This document shows positions 47,787 through 55,591 of a stretch of DNA of 64,000 bases, in pieces. The position numbers and the translations under genes were made by a program. Origin of the DNA: Devosia sp. 2618 (GTDB lineage Bacteria > Pseudomonadota > Alphaproteobacteria > Rhizobiales > Devosiaceae); the NCBI RefSeq assembly GCF_040546815.1, contig NZ_JBEPOO010000001.1, positions 2,790,001 through 2,854,000 on the forward strand. Direction: 5' to 3'. The notes beneath the pieces were generated by a model. The model did not search any database and was not told where the DNA came from. It saw only the letters and a program-made list of their open reading frames with translations. Within the stretch, counting starts at the first letter, position 1, and each line of letters starts with the position of its first letter.

Positions 47787-48337
47787 AACCAGCGCTGGCC
47801 TACCGTCACCACATCGCCGGGCGCGATGGCCTGATCGAGATTGAGGTTGAGCACCACCATCTTGTCGCCCTGACGCCGATGCACGGCGACACGCTGCCGG
47901 TCTGCCGTTTCGGTGAAGCCACCCGCCATGCTGACCGCAGCACGCACGCTCAGGTTTGGCACATAGGAGAACTGTCCCGAATTGGTCACCGCCCCTTCGA
48001 TAAAGAACGGCCGGTATTGGGTGACTTCGACGGCCACATCCGGGTTGCGCATATAGCCATTGGCCAGAGCCGCCGCGACGCGCGCCGCTGCCGACTTGGT
48101 CGTCTGCCCGCGCACCACAACGCTGCCCACCAGCGGTATCGATACATCGCCGCCATCGCCAATGCGATATTCGCCCGAGATTTCGGTGTCGCCATAAACG
48201 CTGACGCGCAGCACGTCGCCACTATCGAGCGCATAGGCCAGAGGCTGCGGCGCATCGGTGATTTGTGGCTTTGGCGCGGTGGCGCAGGCGCTGAGCAGCA
48301 GGCCGGCGACCAGCGCAAGAATTGGATGGAGACGCAT
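47783..48337 (-). CDS. Wza/GumB-type polysaccharide export lipoprotein
   Basis: A 184-aa outer-membrane export protein. ATG 48337 is chosen for the AAGGGTG ribosome site and because it begins a lipoprotein signal peptide (MRLHPILALVAGLLLSACA, lipidated Cys18); the longer frame upstream is not coding. The polysaccharide-export domain (YALDSGDVLRVSVYGDTEISGEYRIGDGGDVSIPLVG) is followed by one SLBB-like domain (FIEGAVTNSGQFSYVPNLSVRAAVSMAGGF). Shorter than Wza (about 380), as in GumB-like proteins. Divergent from the Wzz-like gene at 48482, its likely partner. Confidence 0.87.
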   Translation of the reverse strand: MRLHPILALVAGLLLSACATAPKPQITDAPQPLAYALDSGDVLRVSVYGDTEISGEYRIGDGGDVSIPLVGSVVVRGQTTKSAAARVAAALANGYMRNPDVAVEVTQYRPFFIEGAVTNSGQFSYVPNLSVRAAVSMAGGFTETADRQRVAVHRRQGDKMVVLNLNLDQAIAPGDVVTVGQRWF

Positions 48338-48481
48338 AACAGACACCCTTGGACTGCCGGCACTGTGCCCCAACATGGTAAACATCGCGTTAGCCGAACG
48401 GCTTTTGGTTTCCGATTTTGCCAAAGCGTTACCTGAAATTTAACCATAATCGGGCAGGGTCCATTCGCAGAAAGGCGCGCG

Positions 48482-50305
48482 ATGGACATTCTTTCGGAAC
48501 GCGGCGACACGCCGCGTCGCCCCACATTGGCATCGTCCGTGCTCAAGCGGGCACCGCGCGTCCTTGGCGTCAGCGTCGCGGCTGCGGCGATCGCCTATGT
48601 CGCCATGATGCCCAGCACCTATGAAGCGCGCGCCGAACTGCGCCTTGCCGCCGATGCCAATCCCGCCGCCGAAACCGCGCGCCTCACCGGCCAGCCCTTG
48701 TTGGCGCAGGCCGTCACGCTGTTGCCGCCCGACCTGATTGCAAGTCTCCGCCAATCGGCGACCGACACCGTCGATATCACCGCCCTGCTTGGCCGCCAGA
48801 TCACGGTCAGCCCCGGCACCAGCGACGGCACAGTCCGCATCGCCGCCGTCGCCGATAAAGCCACCAGCGCGCTGGCCTATACCAATGCCATCACCGAGAG
48901 CTATCTGGCGGTTGCCGCCGGGTCCGCTCCCACCGTGTCCAATGTGCGCGAAGAGCAGCTGCTGCCCCATGCCGGCTCGCTCACGCCGCCCGCCGATCCA
49001 CGCCAGCAGGCGCTCTATTCCAAAATGGCCGCCGCTCTCGACGCGCGCATCGCGCTCGAAAGCCGCGCCAACCTGGCCGATAGTCTGCTCAAGCAAGGCA
49101 ATTTCTACGCCCTGTCGCGCGATTTCGACACCACCGGCGCGCTGGCCAGCCGGGTCGACCAGCTTGCCGAGCTTGAGACCGAGCGCAATGAGCTGTCGGT
49201 CAACCTGCTGCCCAACCATCCCACCATGCGCACCATCACCGAGCGCATCGCCAATCTCAAAAAACAGCTGAGCAATGACGGCCAGCAGGTTGCCGACGCC
49301 GCCCGCTCCGCCATCACCGCCGCGCAGCAGACCGAAGCATCCCTGCAGGCCGAGTTCGAAGCGCTGAATACGGCCTCGCCCACCTCTACTGCTGGCGTCG
49401 ATACCTCCATTCTCACCGGCTCGATCACCGATGGCACCGTGCAGCGCGCGCAGGCCGTGGTTTCGCCGCAGCCCAAGCTGATCCGCCCCGAACTCGCCGG
49501 CGGTCTCGCGGCAGGTCTGGCGCTGTTCCTCCAGATCGGCTTCCTCAGCCTCCGCCGCCAGAAGTACGAGACCGAAGAAGGCTATCCGCTCGACGAGGTC
49601 GAGGACGAGCCCTACCGCCACAATGTCGCCGTGGCCCCGCAGCCTGAGCCGACGCTGTTCGATGCCGAACCAGAGTTCGACCTTCGCCCGCCCAATGCCG
49701 AGGAGCCGATGCCGGTCGCCGAGATCGTCGAACGCATCAAGGTGCCGGTGCTCGACTTCACGGCCATCGAGCCCAAGCCGAAAAAGCCCAAAAAGCAGAA
49801 GGCCAAGCGCGAAGCTCCACCTGCGCCGGTCGACGAAATCCTGCCGCCCCTGCCCCAGCCGGCGCCGGTCATTTTGACCTTCCCGGTCGTGCAGCCCAAG
49901 CCTGAACCCGAGGCCGACAAGCCCTCCATCGCCTATTCCAACGTCATCACGCTCAATGCCGATGGCGATTTCGACCGCGCCCTGGCCATCGCCGATGGCA
50001 TTTGCGGCTCGATGATCGATGGTGGCTTCCACGTCATGCTGATCGACGCCGCCAGCCGCCGCCGCACCACCTCCGCCGGCCTTAGCGACCTCGCTGCTGG
50101 CCGCGCCTCATTTGGCGAAGTGGTCAATCGCGAGGTCGATGACAATATGGACCTGATCAGCTGGGGCCGTCGCGGCGCCATCGACATGGATAGCCGCCAG
50201 GTCAAAGTGTTGATCTCTGCCGTCCAGCAAATCTACGACGCGGTCATCATCATCCTGCCGGGCCAGACCACCGTCACCCAGCACCGCACGATCTCGCGGC
50301 ACTGA
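48482..50305 (+). CDS. Wzz/ExoP-like protein with degenerate BY-kinase domain
   Basis: A 607-aa protein. The N-terminal Wzz part has a helix near residues 28-45, STYEARAELRLAA and a coiled-coil periplasmic domain to about 330, with a second helix near 338-358. An acidic, Pro/Lys-rich linker (about 360-470) follows. The C-terminal 120 residues align by pattern to a bacterial tyrosine kinase: HVMLIDAASRRR matches Walker A' and YDAVIIILPGQ the Walker B region. The Walker A GKS/T is absent (NADGDFDRA at about 491-499), the Walker B Asp is lost, and there is no tyrosine cluster; the protein ends right after. Probably a non-catalytic co-polymerase. Confidence 0.75.
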   Translation: MDILSERGDTPRRPTLASSVLKRAPRVLGVSVAAAAIAYVAMMPSTYEARAELRLAADANPAAETARLTGQPLLAQAVTLLPPDLIASLRQSATDTVDITALLGRQITVSPGTSDGTVRIAAVADKATSALAYTNAITESYLAVAAGSAPTVSNVREEQLLPHAGSLTPPADPRQQALYSKMAAALDARIALESRANLADSLLKQGNFYALSRDFDTTGALASRVDQLAELETERNELSVNLLPNHPTMRTITERIANLKKQLSNDGQQVADAARSAITAAQQTEASLQAEFEALNTASPTSTAGVDTSILTGSITDGTVQRAQAVVSPQPKLIRPELAGGLAAGLALFLQIGFLSLRRQKYETEEGYPLDEVEDEPYRHNVAVAPQPEPTLFDAEPEFDLRPPNAEEPMPVAEIVERIKVPVLDFTAIEPKPKKPKKQKAKREAPPAPVDEILPPLPQPAPVILTFPVVQPKPEPEADKPSIAYSNVITLNADGDFDRALAIADGICGSMIDGGFHVMLIDAASRRRTTSAGLSDLAAGRASFGEVVNREVDDNMDLISWGRRGAIDMDSRQVKVLISAVQQIYDAVIIILPGQTTVTQHRTISRH

Positions 50306-50309
50306 CCTC

Positions 50310-50621
50310 TCAGATACAGGCCGATGCAAACAGCGTCGGGGCGAAGGTGATCGCGCTGGCGGCGATGGCGCTTGCCGTGGCGATGATCGTGGCGCGTTGC
50401 AGCCGGGGTATGGGCTCCTGACGTCTGGCGTCACGCACCTGTTTGACCAGCAGCAGCGCTAGAATGACCAGCGTGCCGAGATAGGTCGCCAATAGCGCCA
50501 AGCGGTGTTCGGTGGGTGGCCAGGTCCAGGCGCAGCCGAGCGCCTGGACCGCGTAGATCACGACGAAGGCCACGGCCCAGATGCCGTAGCCGGCCAGCAA
50601 TGGCCACAGGGTCCGGTTCAA
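50310..50621 (-). CDS. Small membrane protein of the cytochrome oxidase operon
   Basis: A 103-aa protein with three helices (about residues 5-28, 42-60 and 78-100) and a basic loop RDARRQEPIPRLQRA. The TTG start at 50621 overlaps the stop of the oxidase subunit I-III gene (TTGA), and GGAG lies upstream, so it is translationally coupled. The frame continues far upstream inside the oxidase gene, but that part is a shadow. Position and size suggest an accessory or subunit IV-like protein of the oxidase; I do not recognise the family. Confidence 0.55.
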   Translation of the reverse strand: MNRTLWPLLAGYGIWAVAFVVIYAVQALGCAWTWPPTEHRLALLATYLGTLVILALLLVKQVRDARRQEPIPRLQRATIIATASAIAASAITFAPTLFASACI

Positions 50622-53110
50622 TGGCCCGCTCCCGCCAGCATGGCCAGCAGCGCCCAAGCCGGTAGCAGGGCGATGGCGCCATAGTCGTTCCACAGCACGA
50701 CGAGCCGCAGGTCGGTGGCGCGGACGGCCGAGATATAGCCGCCCTGCCAGCGCAGCGAGGCGTGGATGGCCATCAGCATCGCGATGGCGGCGTGAATGGC
50801 GCAATAGGTCAGCAGGGCGAACCGCAGCGCCACATTGGCATGGCTGGTGGGATTGGGCACAAGCATCAGCCCAGCCAAAAGCGCAATCACCGTCAGCCCG
50901 CCCAGCGAGGCAGCGCCCAGCAGCCAGCGATTGGGCGAGGTGCCGCGCGCATTGCTCGCGCGTGCCAGTCGCGCCATGGCCATGGCCGCAAAGCCCGTCG
51001 CCAGCGACACCGCCGGAAGCCAGTTCATCGCGGGCGCAGGTTCGGTCCAGCCGGGCGCGATCACCGCGAGATAGAGCGCGCCAAACAGCAGCGCCGCATA
51101 GAGCGTTGTGTCGGCGACGATGGCGCAGATCGAGGCCCAATAGGTGACATTGTCCTTGACCTCGCCATCGACTGGCACGGCCTTGCCCTGCCCGATATCG
51201 ATGGGTCCCATATTGCGCTTGGCGCCCAGCGGTCGGGTCCACAGGAAGAACAGCGCCACCGTCACCAGCGCTGCCAGCGGCACGATCCAATAGACTTTGA
51301 ACAGCAGGCCGAGGAAGAAAACGCCCGTCGCCAAAGCCGTCCAGAGCGGCATGAAACTGGGCTGCGGCAGGATCATCACCTGATCGGGCTCACCCGTCAT
51401 CATATCGACGCCCAGCGTCTCCTGCCGTCCGGCGCGCGGAAAGCCAAGATAGCCCGCGCCACCGGCCAGTTCGCCACCGAGGCGGTTGGTGTCGAGATCG
51501 TCAGCCCGCGTCTCGATCTGTGGGATGGCTGCGAAGTTGTAGGGTGGCGGCGGCGTGGGCATGGCCCATTCGAGCGTCCTCGCCTTCCACGGATTGCGCG
51601 TCGACCGGTGGCCGAAGCGGAACTGCATGATGATGTCGATCAGCACCAGCGCAAAGCCCATGGTCATCAGGAAGCCGCCAAACGACGACAGCAGATTGAG
51701 CCAGTCCCAGCCCCAATTGGACGGATAGGTCGAGATGCGGCGTGGCATGCCCATCAGGCCCGTCAGATGCATCAGGAAAAATGTCAGGTTGAAGCCGATC
51801 AGGATCAACCAGAAGGCCGGGATCGACAGCCGATAGACGCTGCGCCGCCCGGTGAAATGCGGCAGCCAATAGTAGAGCGCCGCCAGCATCGGGAAGACAA
51901 AGCCTCCGACCAGCACATAGTGAAGATGCGCCACCACGAAATAGCTGTCATGGGCCTGCGTGTTGAACGGCACCATGGCCAACATGACCCCGGTCAGGCC
52001 ACCGCAGACAAAGACGATGAAGAACCCCACGACGTAGAGCATGGGCACATCGAACTTGGGGCGCCCCGAAGCCAGCGTGCCGATCCAGGCGAAAATCTGC
52101 ACCGCCGTCGGAATGGCCACAAGCGCACTCGCCGCCGAGAAAAAGGCCAGCGCCAGATGGGGAATACCCACGGTGAACATGTGATGCACCCACAGCCCGA
52201 AGCTGAGGAAAGCCATGGCGACGATGGCCGCGATGATGGCCGTATAGCCCACCAATTGCCGCCGCGCGAAGGTGGGGATGATGGTCGAGAGCACGCCCGC
52301 TGCCGGCAGGAAAATGATGTAGACCTCGGGATGGCCGAACAGCCAGAACAGGTGCTGCCACAGCAGCGGATCGCCGCCGCGCGTCGGATCAAAGAATGGC
52401 AGGTCGAAGGCACGTTCCATTTCGAGCAGGATCGAGCCGAGGATCAGCGGCGGAAAGCCGATCAGCATCATTCCGGCCGTTACCAGCATATACCAGCCAA
52501 AGATCGGCATCCGGGTCAGCGACATGCCCGGCGCACGCATCTTGAGGATGGTGACGATCAGTTCGACCGCCGCCGTGATCGCCGAGATTTCGACGAAAGT
52601 GATGCCCAGCAGCCAGACATCCGCATTGATGCCCGGCGAATAGACGCCCGACGACAGCGGCGTGTACATGAACCAGCCCGAATTGGGCGCATAGCCCGCC
52701 AGCATGGCCACGATCAGGATGGTGCCGCCAAACAGGTAGCACCAGAAGCCGTAGGCGGTCATGCGCGGGAAGGCCAGATCGCGGGCGCCCAACAGCTTGG
52801 GCAGCATGTAGATCGCCAGCCCCTCGAACATCGGGATGGCGAACAGGAACATCATCACTGTGCCGTGCATGGTGAAAATCTGGTTGTAGAGGTCGGGCCC
52901 GATAAAGGCGCTGTTGGGCGTCGCCAGTTGGGCGCGGATCAGCATGGCCAGTACGCCGCCAATGGTGAAAAACACCAGGGCCAGCACCATGAAGCGCTTG
53001 CCCAGAATATTGTGGTTCACCGCCGACAGCCGGCCCCAGCCCGATGGCGTGCCCCAGATCTTTTCGAGGGCTTTGTGCAGGGCGACGGGAGAGAGCGCCT
53101 TATTGGTCAT
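50618..53110 (-). CDS. ctaD: Cytochrome c oxidase subunit I fused to a subunit III-like part
   Basis: An 830-aa protein. ATG 53110 has TTGGAGG upstream and overlaps the subunit II stop (ATGA). Residues 20-560 are a complete haem-copper oxidase subunit I: QIFTMHGTVMMFLF (haem a ligand), LFWLFGHPEVYI (CuB His and cross-linked Tyr), LWVHHMFTVG (CuB His pair) and HDSYFVVAHLHYVLVGG (haem a3 and a ligands). After a loop (about 560-620) come about 210 residues with further helices resembling a shortened subunit III. Such fusions occur in caa3-like oxidases. Reduces oxygen to water while pumping protons. Confidence 0.93.
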   Translation of the reverse strand: MTNKALSPVALHKALEKIWGTPSGWGRLSAVNHNILGKRFMVLALVFFTIGGVLAMLIRAQLATPNSAFIGPDLYNQIFTMHGTVMMFLFAIPMFEGLAIYMLPKLLGARDLAFPRMTAYGFWCYLFGGTILIVAMLAGYAPNSGWFMYTPLSSGVYSPGINADVWLLGITFVEISAITAAVELIVTILKMRAPGMSLTRMPIFGWYMLVTAGMMLIGFPPLILGSILLEMERAFDLPFFDPTRGGDPLLWQHLFWLFGHPEVYIIFLPAAGVLSTIIPTFARRQLVGYTAIIAAIVAMAFLSFGLWVHHMFTVGIPHLALAFFSAASALVAIPTAVQIFAWIGTLASGRPKFDVPMLYVVGFFIVFVCGGLTGVMLAMVPFNTQAHDSYFVVAHLHYVLVGGFVFPMLAALYYWLPHFTGRRSVYRLSIPAFWLILIGFNLTFFLMHLTGLMGMPRRISTYPSNWGWDWLNLLSSFGGFLMTMGFALVLIDIIMQFRFGHRSTRNPWKARTLEWAMPTPPPPYNFAAIPQIETRADDLDTNRLGGELAGGAGYLGFPRAGRQETLGVDMMTGEPDQVMILPQPSFMPLWTALATGVFFLGLLFKVYWIVPLAALVTVALFFLWTRPLGAKRNMGPIDIGQGKAVPVDGEVKDNVTYWASICAIVADTTLYAALLFGALYLAVIAPGWTEPAPAMNWLPAVSLATGFAAMAMARLARASNARGTSPNRWLLGAASLGGLTVIALLAGLMLVPNPTSHANVALRFALLTYCAIHAAIAMLMAIHASLRWQGGYISAVRATDLRLVVLWNDYGAIALLPAWALLAMLAGAGH

Positions 53111-53760
53111 TCTGCGCCTCCAAGGGCCGCGGCAAAGCCGGCGGGCAGATGCGCCTCGACGACAAAGCCCATCGTGTCGTGGCCCGGGCCGCAATATTCG
53201 GCGCAGATGCCGCGATAGATGCCGGGCTTGTCCGCCTGCAGGCGGATGGTGTTGATATGGCCGGGAATGGCGTCGATCTTGCCGCCCAGGCGCGGGATCC
53301 AGAACGAGTGGATCACGTCATCGGCCTGCACCACGATATCGACCGGCTCACCGGCCGGAATGTGCAGCACCTCACTGTCGGGCGCGCCTGGATTGTCCGG
53401 ATAGGCAAACCGCCACTGCCACTGGCTGGCATGGGCTTCAATGCGCATCGGCTGCACGCCGCCCGGCTTGGGCAACAGGCTTTCGCCAAGCAGCAAGGCC
53501 GCGAACAGCAGTCCGATCAGGATCGGCACCGGCATGATGAGCCCGCCGCCGATAATCCAGTGCATCGGCTTGATCGCGATGATCAGCCGTGGCCGCAAAA
53601 AGCTCAGCGTCAGCAGTCCGAGCACCAGCACGAACAAAGCCGTGGCGCCCCAGAACATCACCCACCAGAGCGTCGCGATATTGGCGGCGGCGGGCCCTGC
53701 CGGATCGAGGGTCGATAGCGGCGTGGCGCAACCGATCAGCGCCAGCGGCGTTGCTGCCAT
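53107..53760 (-). CDS. ctaC: Cytochrome c oxidase subunit II
   Basis: A 217-aa protein as drawn from ATG 53760. The lipobox-like LALIGC suggests a lipoprotein signal, but the short leader lacks positive charge; a TTG at 53811 would give a normal leader yet overlaps the divergent gene. Two helices follow (about 28-50 and 68-90), then the periplasmic CuA domain with HSFWIPRLGGKIDAIPGH and the CuA ligands in CAEYCGPGHDTMGF (C-x3-C-x3-H-x2-M). No CxxCH is present, so no cytochrome c domain is fused. Accepts electrons from cytochrome c and passes them to subunit I, whose gene overlaps its stop. Confidence 0.88.
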   Translation of the reverse strand: MAATPLALIGCATPLSTLDPAGPAAANIATLWWVMFWGATALFVLVLGLLTLSFLRPRLIIAIKPMHWIIGGGLIMPVPILIGLLFAALLLGESLLPKPGGVQPMRIEAHASQWQWRFAYPDNPGAPDSEVLHIPAGEPVDIVVQADDVIHSFWIPRLGGKIDAIPGHINTIRLQADKPGIYRGICAEYCGPGHDTMGFVVEAHLPAGFAAALGGAE

Positions 53761-53787
53761 AGCAGCAAATTTGAGGGCAGGACGCAG

Positions 53788-54336
53788 ATGGCGAAAAAAC
53801 TGGTCGAGCAACAGATCGAAAGCGAAGAGACCGCCCCCGAGGCCAGCGCCGATCATGCCAATCCGGCCATTCGTGCCGTCGCCGACAAGGACATCGGTTC
53901 GGCCATTGCTGTTGCCGGTCACCCGATCCACGCCATGCTGGTTCACTTTCCCATTGCTCTGGTCATCTGCGCGCTTGGCGTCGATGGCCTTTACTGGATC
54001 ACCGGTGACCCATTCTGGGTGCGCGTCGGCCTCTGGGCCACCGGCTTTGCCTTCGCCTTTGGCGTTCTGGCTTCGGTCGTCGGCACGCTCGAACTGTTGG
54101 CCGTGCCCGGCATCCGCGTGCGCGTCGCCAGCTGGAACCATGCCATCGCCGCGATGACGCTGGTGGCCGTTGCCGGCGCCAATTGGGGCCTGCGCCTCAA
54201 CTTCCCCGAACAGATCCTGCCGCATGGCCTGATGCTGTCCGTGCTCGCGGCGGTTTTGACGGCTTTGGCCGGTTGGCATGGTGGCAAGCTGGTGTTTGAT
54301 CATGGCGTGGGCCTCATCATTTCCACCAAGCAATGA
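53788..54336 (+). CDS. DUF2231 membrane protein
   Basis: A 182-aa inner-membrane protein: a polar, acidic N-terminus of about 45 residues, then the DUF2231 pattern AGHPIHAMLVHFPIALVICALGVDGLYWITGD, with conserved His in HPIHAMLVHFP, and four helices. The family is widespread, often near cytochromes and oxidases, and its conserved histidines suggest haem or metal contact; this is unproven. A good GAGGGCAGGA site precedes ATG 53788, which is divergent from subunit II. Its 3' end overlaps the convergent CopD-like gene by 20 bases. Confidence 0.78.
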   Translation: MAKKLVEQQIESEETAPEASADHANPAIRAVADKDIGSAIAVAGHPIHAMLVHFPIALVICALGVDGLYWITGDPFWVRVGLWATGFAFAFGVLASVVGTLELLAVPGIRVRVASWNHAIAAMTLVAVAGANWGLRLNFPEQILPHGLMLSVLAAVLTALAGWHGGKLVFDHGVGLIISTKQ

Positions 54337-54817
54337 GATCGCCGAGGAACACGCCCAGCGCGCCGGGCTTGAACATATCCACCAGCACGGTTGCGGCATG
54401 CCATTGCGGCTTGCCCAGCACGACGACGAGAATGCTGGCGATGATCACCACTGTCAAAACCGTCACCGCCCAGACCCGCCAACGCGGATAGGTCTGGCCC
54501 GGCTCGAACAGCCGCAGGATGACCAGTCCGCTCATGACGTGGACGATGACCATGACCGCGACCAGCCATAGCTTGACCGAAAACCACGCCTCGAACGTCC
54601 CCTGCAAAAAGATCAGCGCAATGCCCGATGCCACCGCGACAAAGGCGGCAGGCGACATCAGCGAGACGTAGAAGGACCGCGTGAAGTTGTGCAGCCGATA
54701 GAGCGCATCGCCCGTCAGGCGCTTCCGCTGGCCATAGAGAAACGGCAGGCAGATCAGGCCCGCCGACCATGCTGCAATGGCGACGATGTGGACGAATTTG
54801 ATGAGGATCGGGATCAA
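54317..54817 (-). CDS. CopD/HemJ-like membrane protein
   Basis: A 166-aa protein with four helices. KFVHIVAIAAWSAGLICLPFLYGQRKR matches the start of CopD-family and HemJ-like (UPF0093) proteins, in which the conserved His lies in the first helix; SVKLWLVAVMVIVHVMSG matches the third helix with a second His. HemJ oxidises protoporphyrinogen; CopD-type proteins handle copper. Its coupling to the CtaG-like gene (4-base overlap) favours a role in oxidase copper or haem assembly. Which branch it belongs to is undecided. Confidence 0.7.
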   Translation of the reverse strand: MIPILIKFVHIVAIAAWSAGLICLPFLYGQRKRLTGDALYRLHNFTRSFYVSLMSPAAFVAVASGIALIFLQGTFEAWFSVKLWLVAVMVIVHVMSGLVILRLFEPGQTYPRWRVWAVTVLTVVIIASILVVVLGKPQWHAATVLVDMFKPGALGVFLGDLIAWWK

Positions 54818-55557
54818 GCGCTGCGCACTCCCGGCTCACGCAACAGCGCCATCAGCCGCAGCAGCGCCACCACGAGATATGGCAGGCTCGCCGGCACCCA
54901 CATGATCAGGCCGGCCAGTTGCTGGTCAGTCAGCGGCTCAAACCCGAATGGCAATGTCGTCGTAAAATGCGGCACGTAAAACGGGCTGGACGAGAACACC
55001 AGCAGCGCCCCGAGCAGGCCCATCTGAATGGCGATGGCCAAGAGCGCCATGATGCCGCGTGCCGGGGCGGCGGCGAAAACCGCCATCCATAGCAAGACGG
55101 CCGAGCCGAGCAGCGTCACCTGCATCAGCCAGTAGACCGGCGTGCTGGTGAGCGCGAGCATATAGGCGTCGGGCGCATGCCAGAGCCAGAAGATCGCGGT
55201 ATGCAGCAGCACCAGTGGCATCAGCAGCTTGGCCAAGACCCCTACCCCGCCAAGCCGCATCAGCGCCAAGGCCAGGAGCGGCGCGGCGACCGCGACCAGC
55301 AGCACGTGATGCACTACCCGCGCCGAAAACAGCGCCACCGTCAGCGCGCAGAGCGGGCTGATGAACACCACCGCCAGCACCGCCATGCCCGCACCAAAAC
55401 TCCAGCGCTGGCGCAGGTCTGGCTGCGTGCGCAGCGCGAAAACCACCGCGCCCAAAACCATCACGGCGATCAGCCAGGGATCGAAATTCCACCGCCCCCA
55501 GAGATCATCCGGGAGCGGCGGCGGGCCACAATAGCTGGTGTCAAAAGTCGATTGCAT
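54814..55557 (-). CDS. ctaG: Cytochrome c oxidase assembly protein, CtaG (caa3) type
   Basis: A 247-aa protein with seven predicted helices. It follows the caa3-type CtaG pattern: a Cys/Pro-rich periplasmic N-terminus (YCGPPPLPDDLWGRWNFDPWL), ISPLCALTVALFSARVVHHVLLVAVAAPLLAL with the conserved His pair, and LHTAIFWLWHAPDAYMLAL. It helps insert CuB or stabilise the oxidase. ATG 55557 has CAGGA upstream; the longer frame is a shadow. It follows the PQQ dehydrogenase gene by 34 bases and overlaps the CopD-like gene. Distinct from the Cox11-type CtaG of classical aa3 oxidases. Confidence 0.85.
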   Translation of the reverse strand: MQSTFDTSYCGPPPLPDDLWGRWNFDPWLIAVMVLGAVVFALRTQPDLRQRWSFGAGMAVLAVVFISPLCALTVALFSARVVHHVLLVAVAAPLLALALMRLGGVGVLAKLLMPLVLLHTAIFWLWHAPDAYMLALTSTPVYWLMQVTLLGSAVLLWMAVFAAAPARGIMALLAIAIQMGLLGALLVFSSSPFYVPHFTTTLPFGFEPLTDQQLAGLIMWVPASLPYLVVALLRLMALLREPGVRSA

Positions 55558-55591
55558 AGAGGTCCTGACGCTTCGGAACCGTAGGGCTTGG

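Noticed and set aside
48440..50032. 530-codon minus-strand frame opposite the Wzz-like gene
   Set aside because: Antisense shadow; Gly/Arg/Asp-rich composition, and the plus-strand frame has clear Wzz and kinase-like patterns.
50762..53218. 818-codon plus-strand frame opposite the cytochrome oxidase
   Set aside because: Antisense shadow of a certain subunit I gene; His/Arg/Gln-rich composition typical of the reverse of membrane-protein genes.
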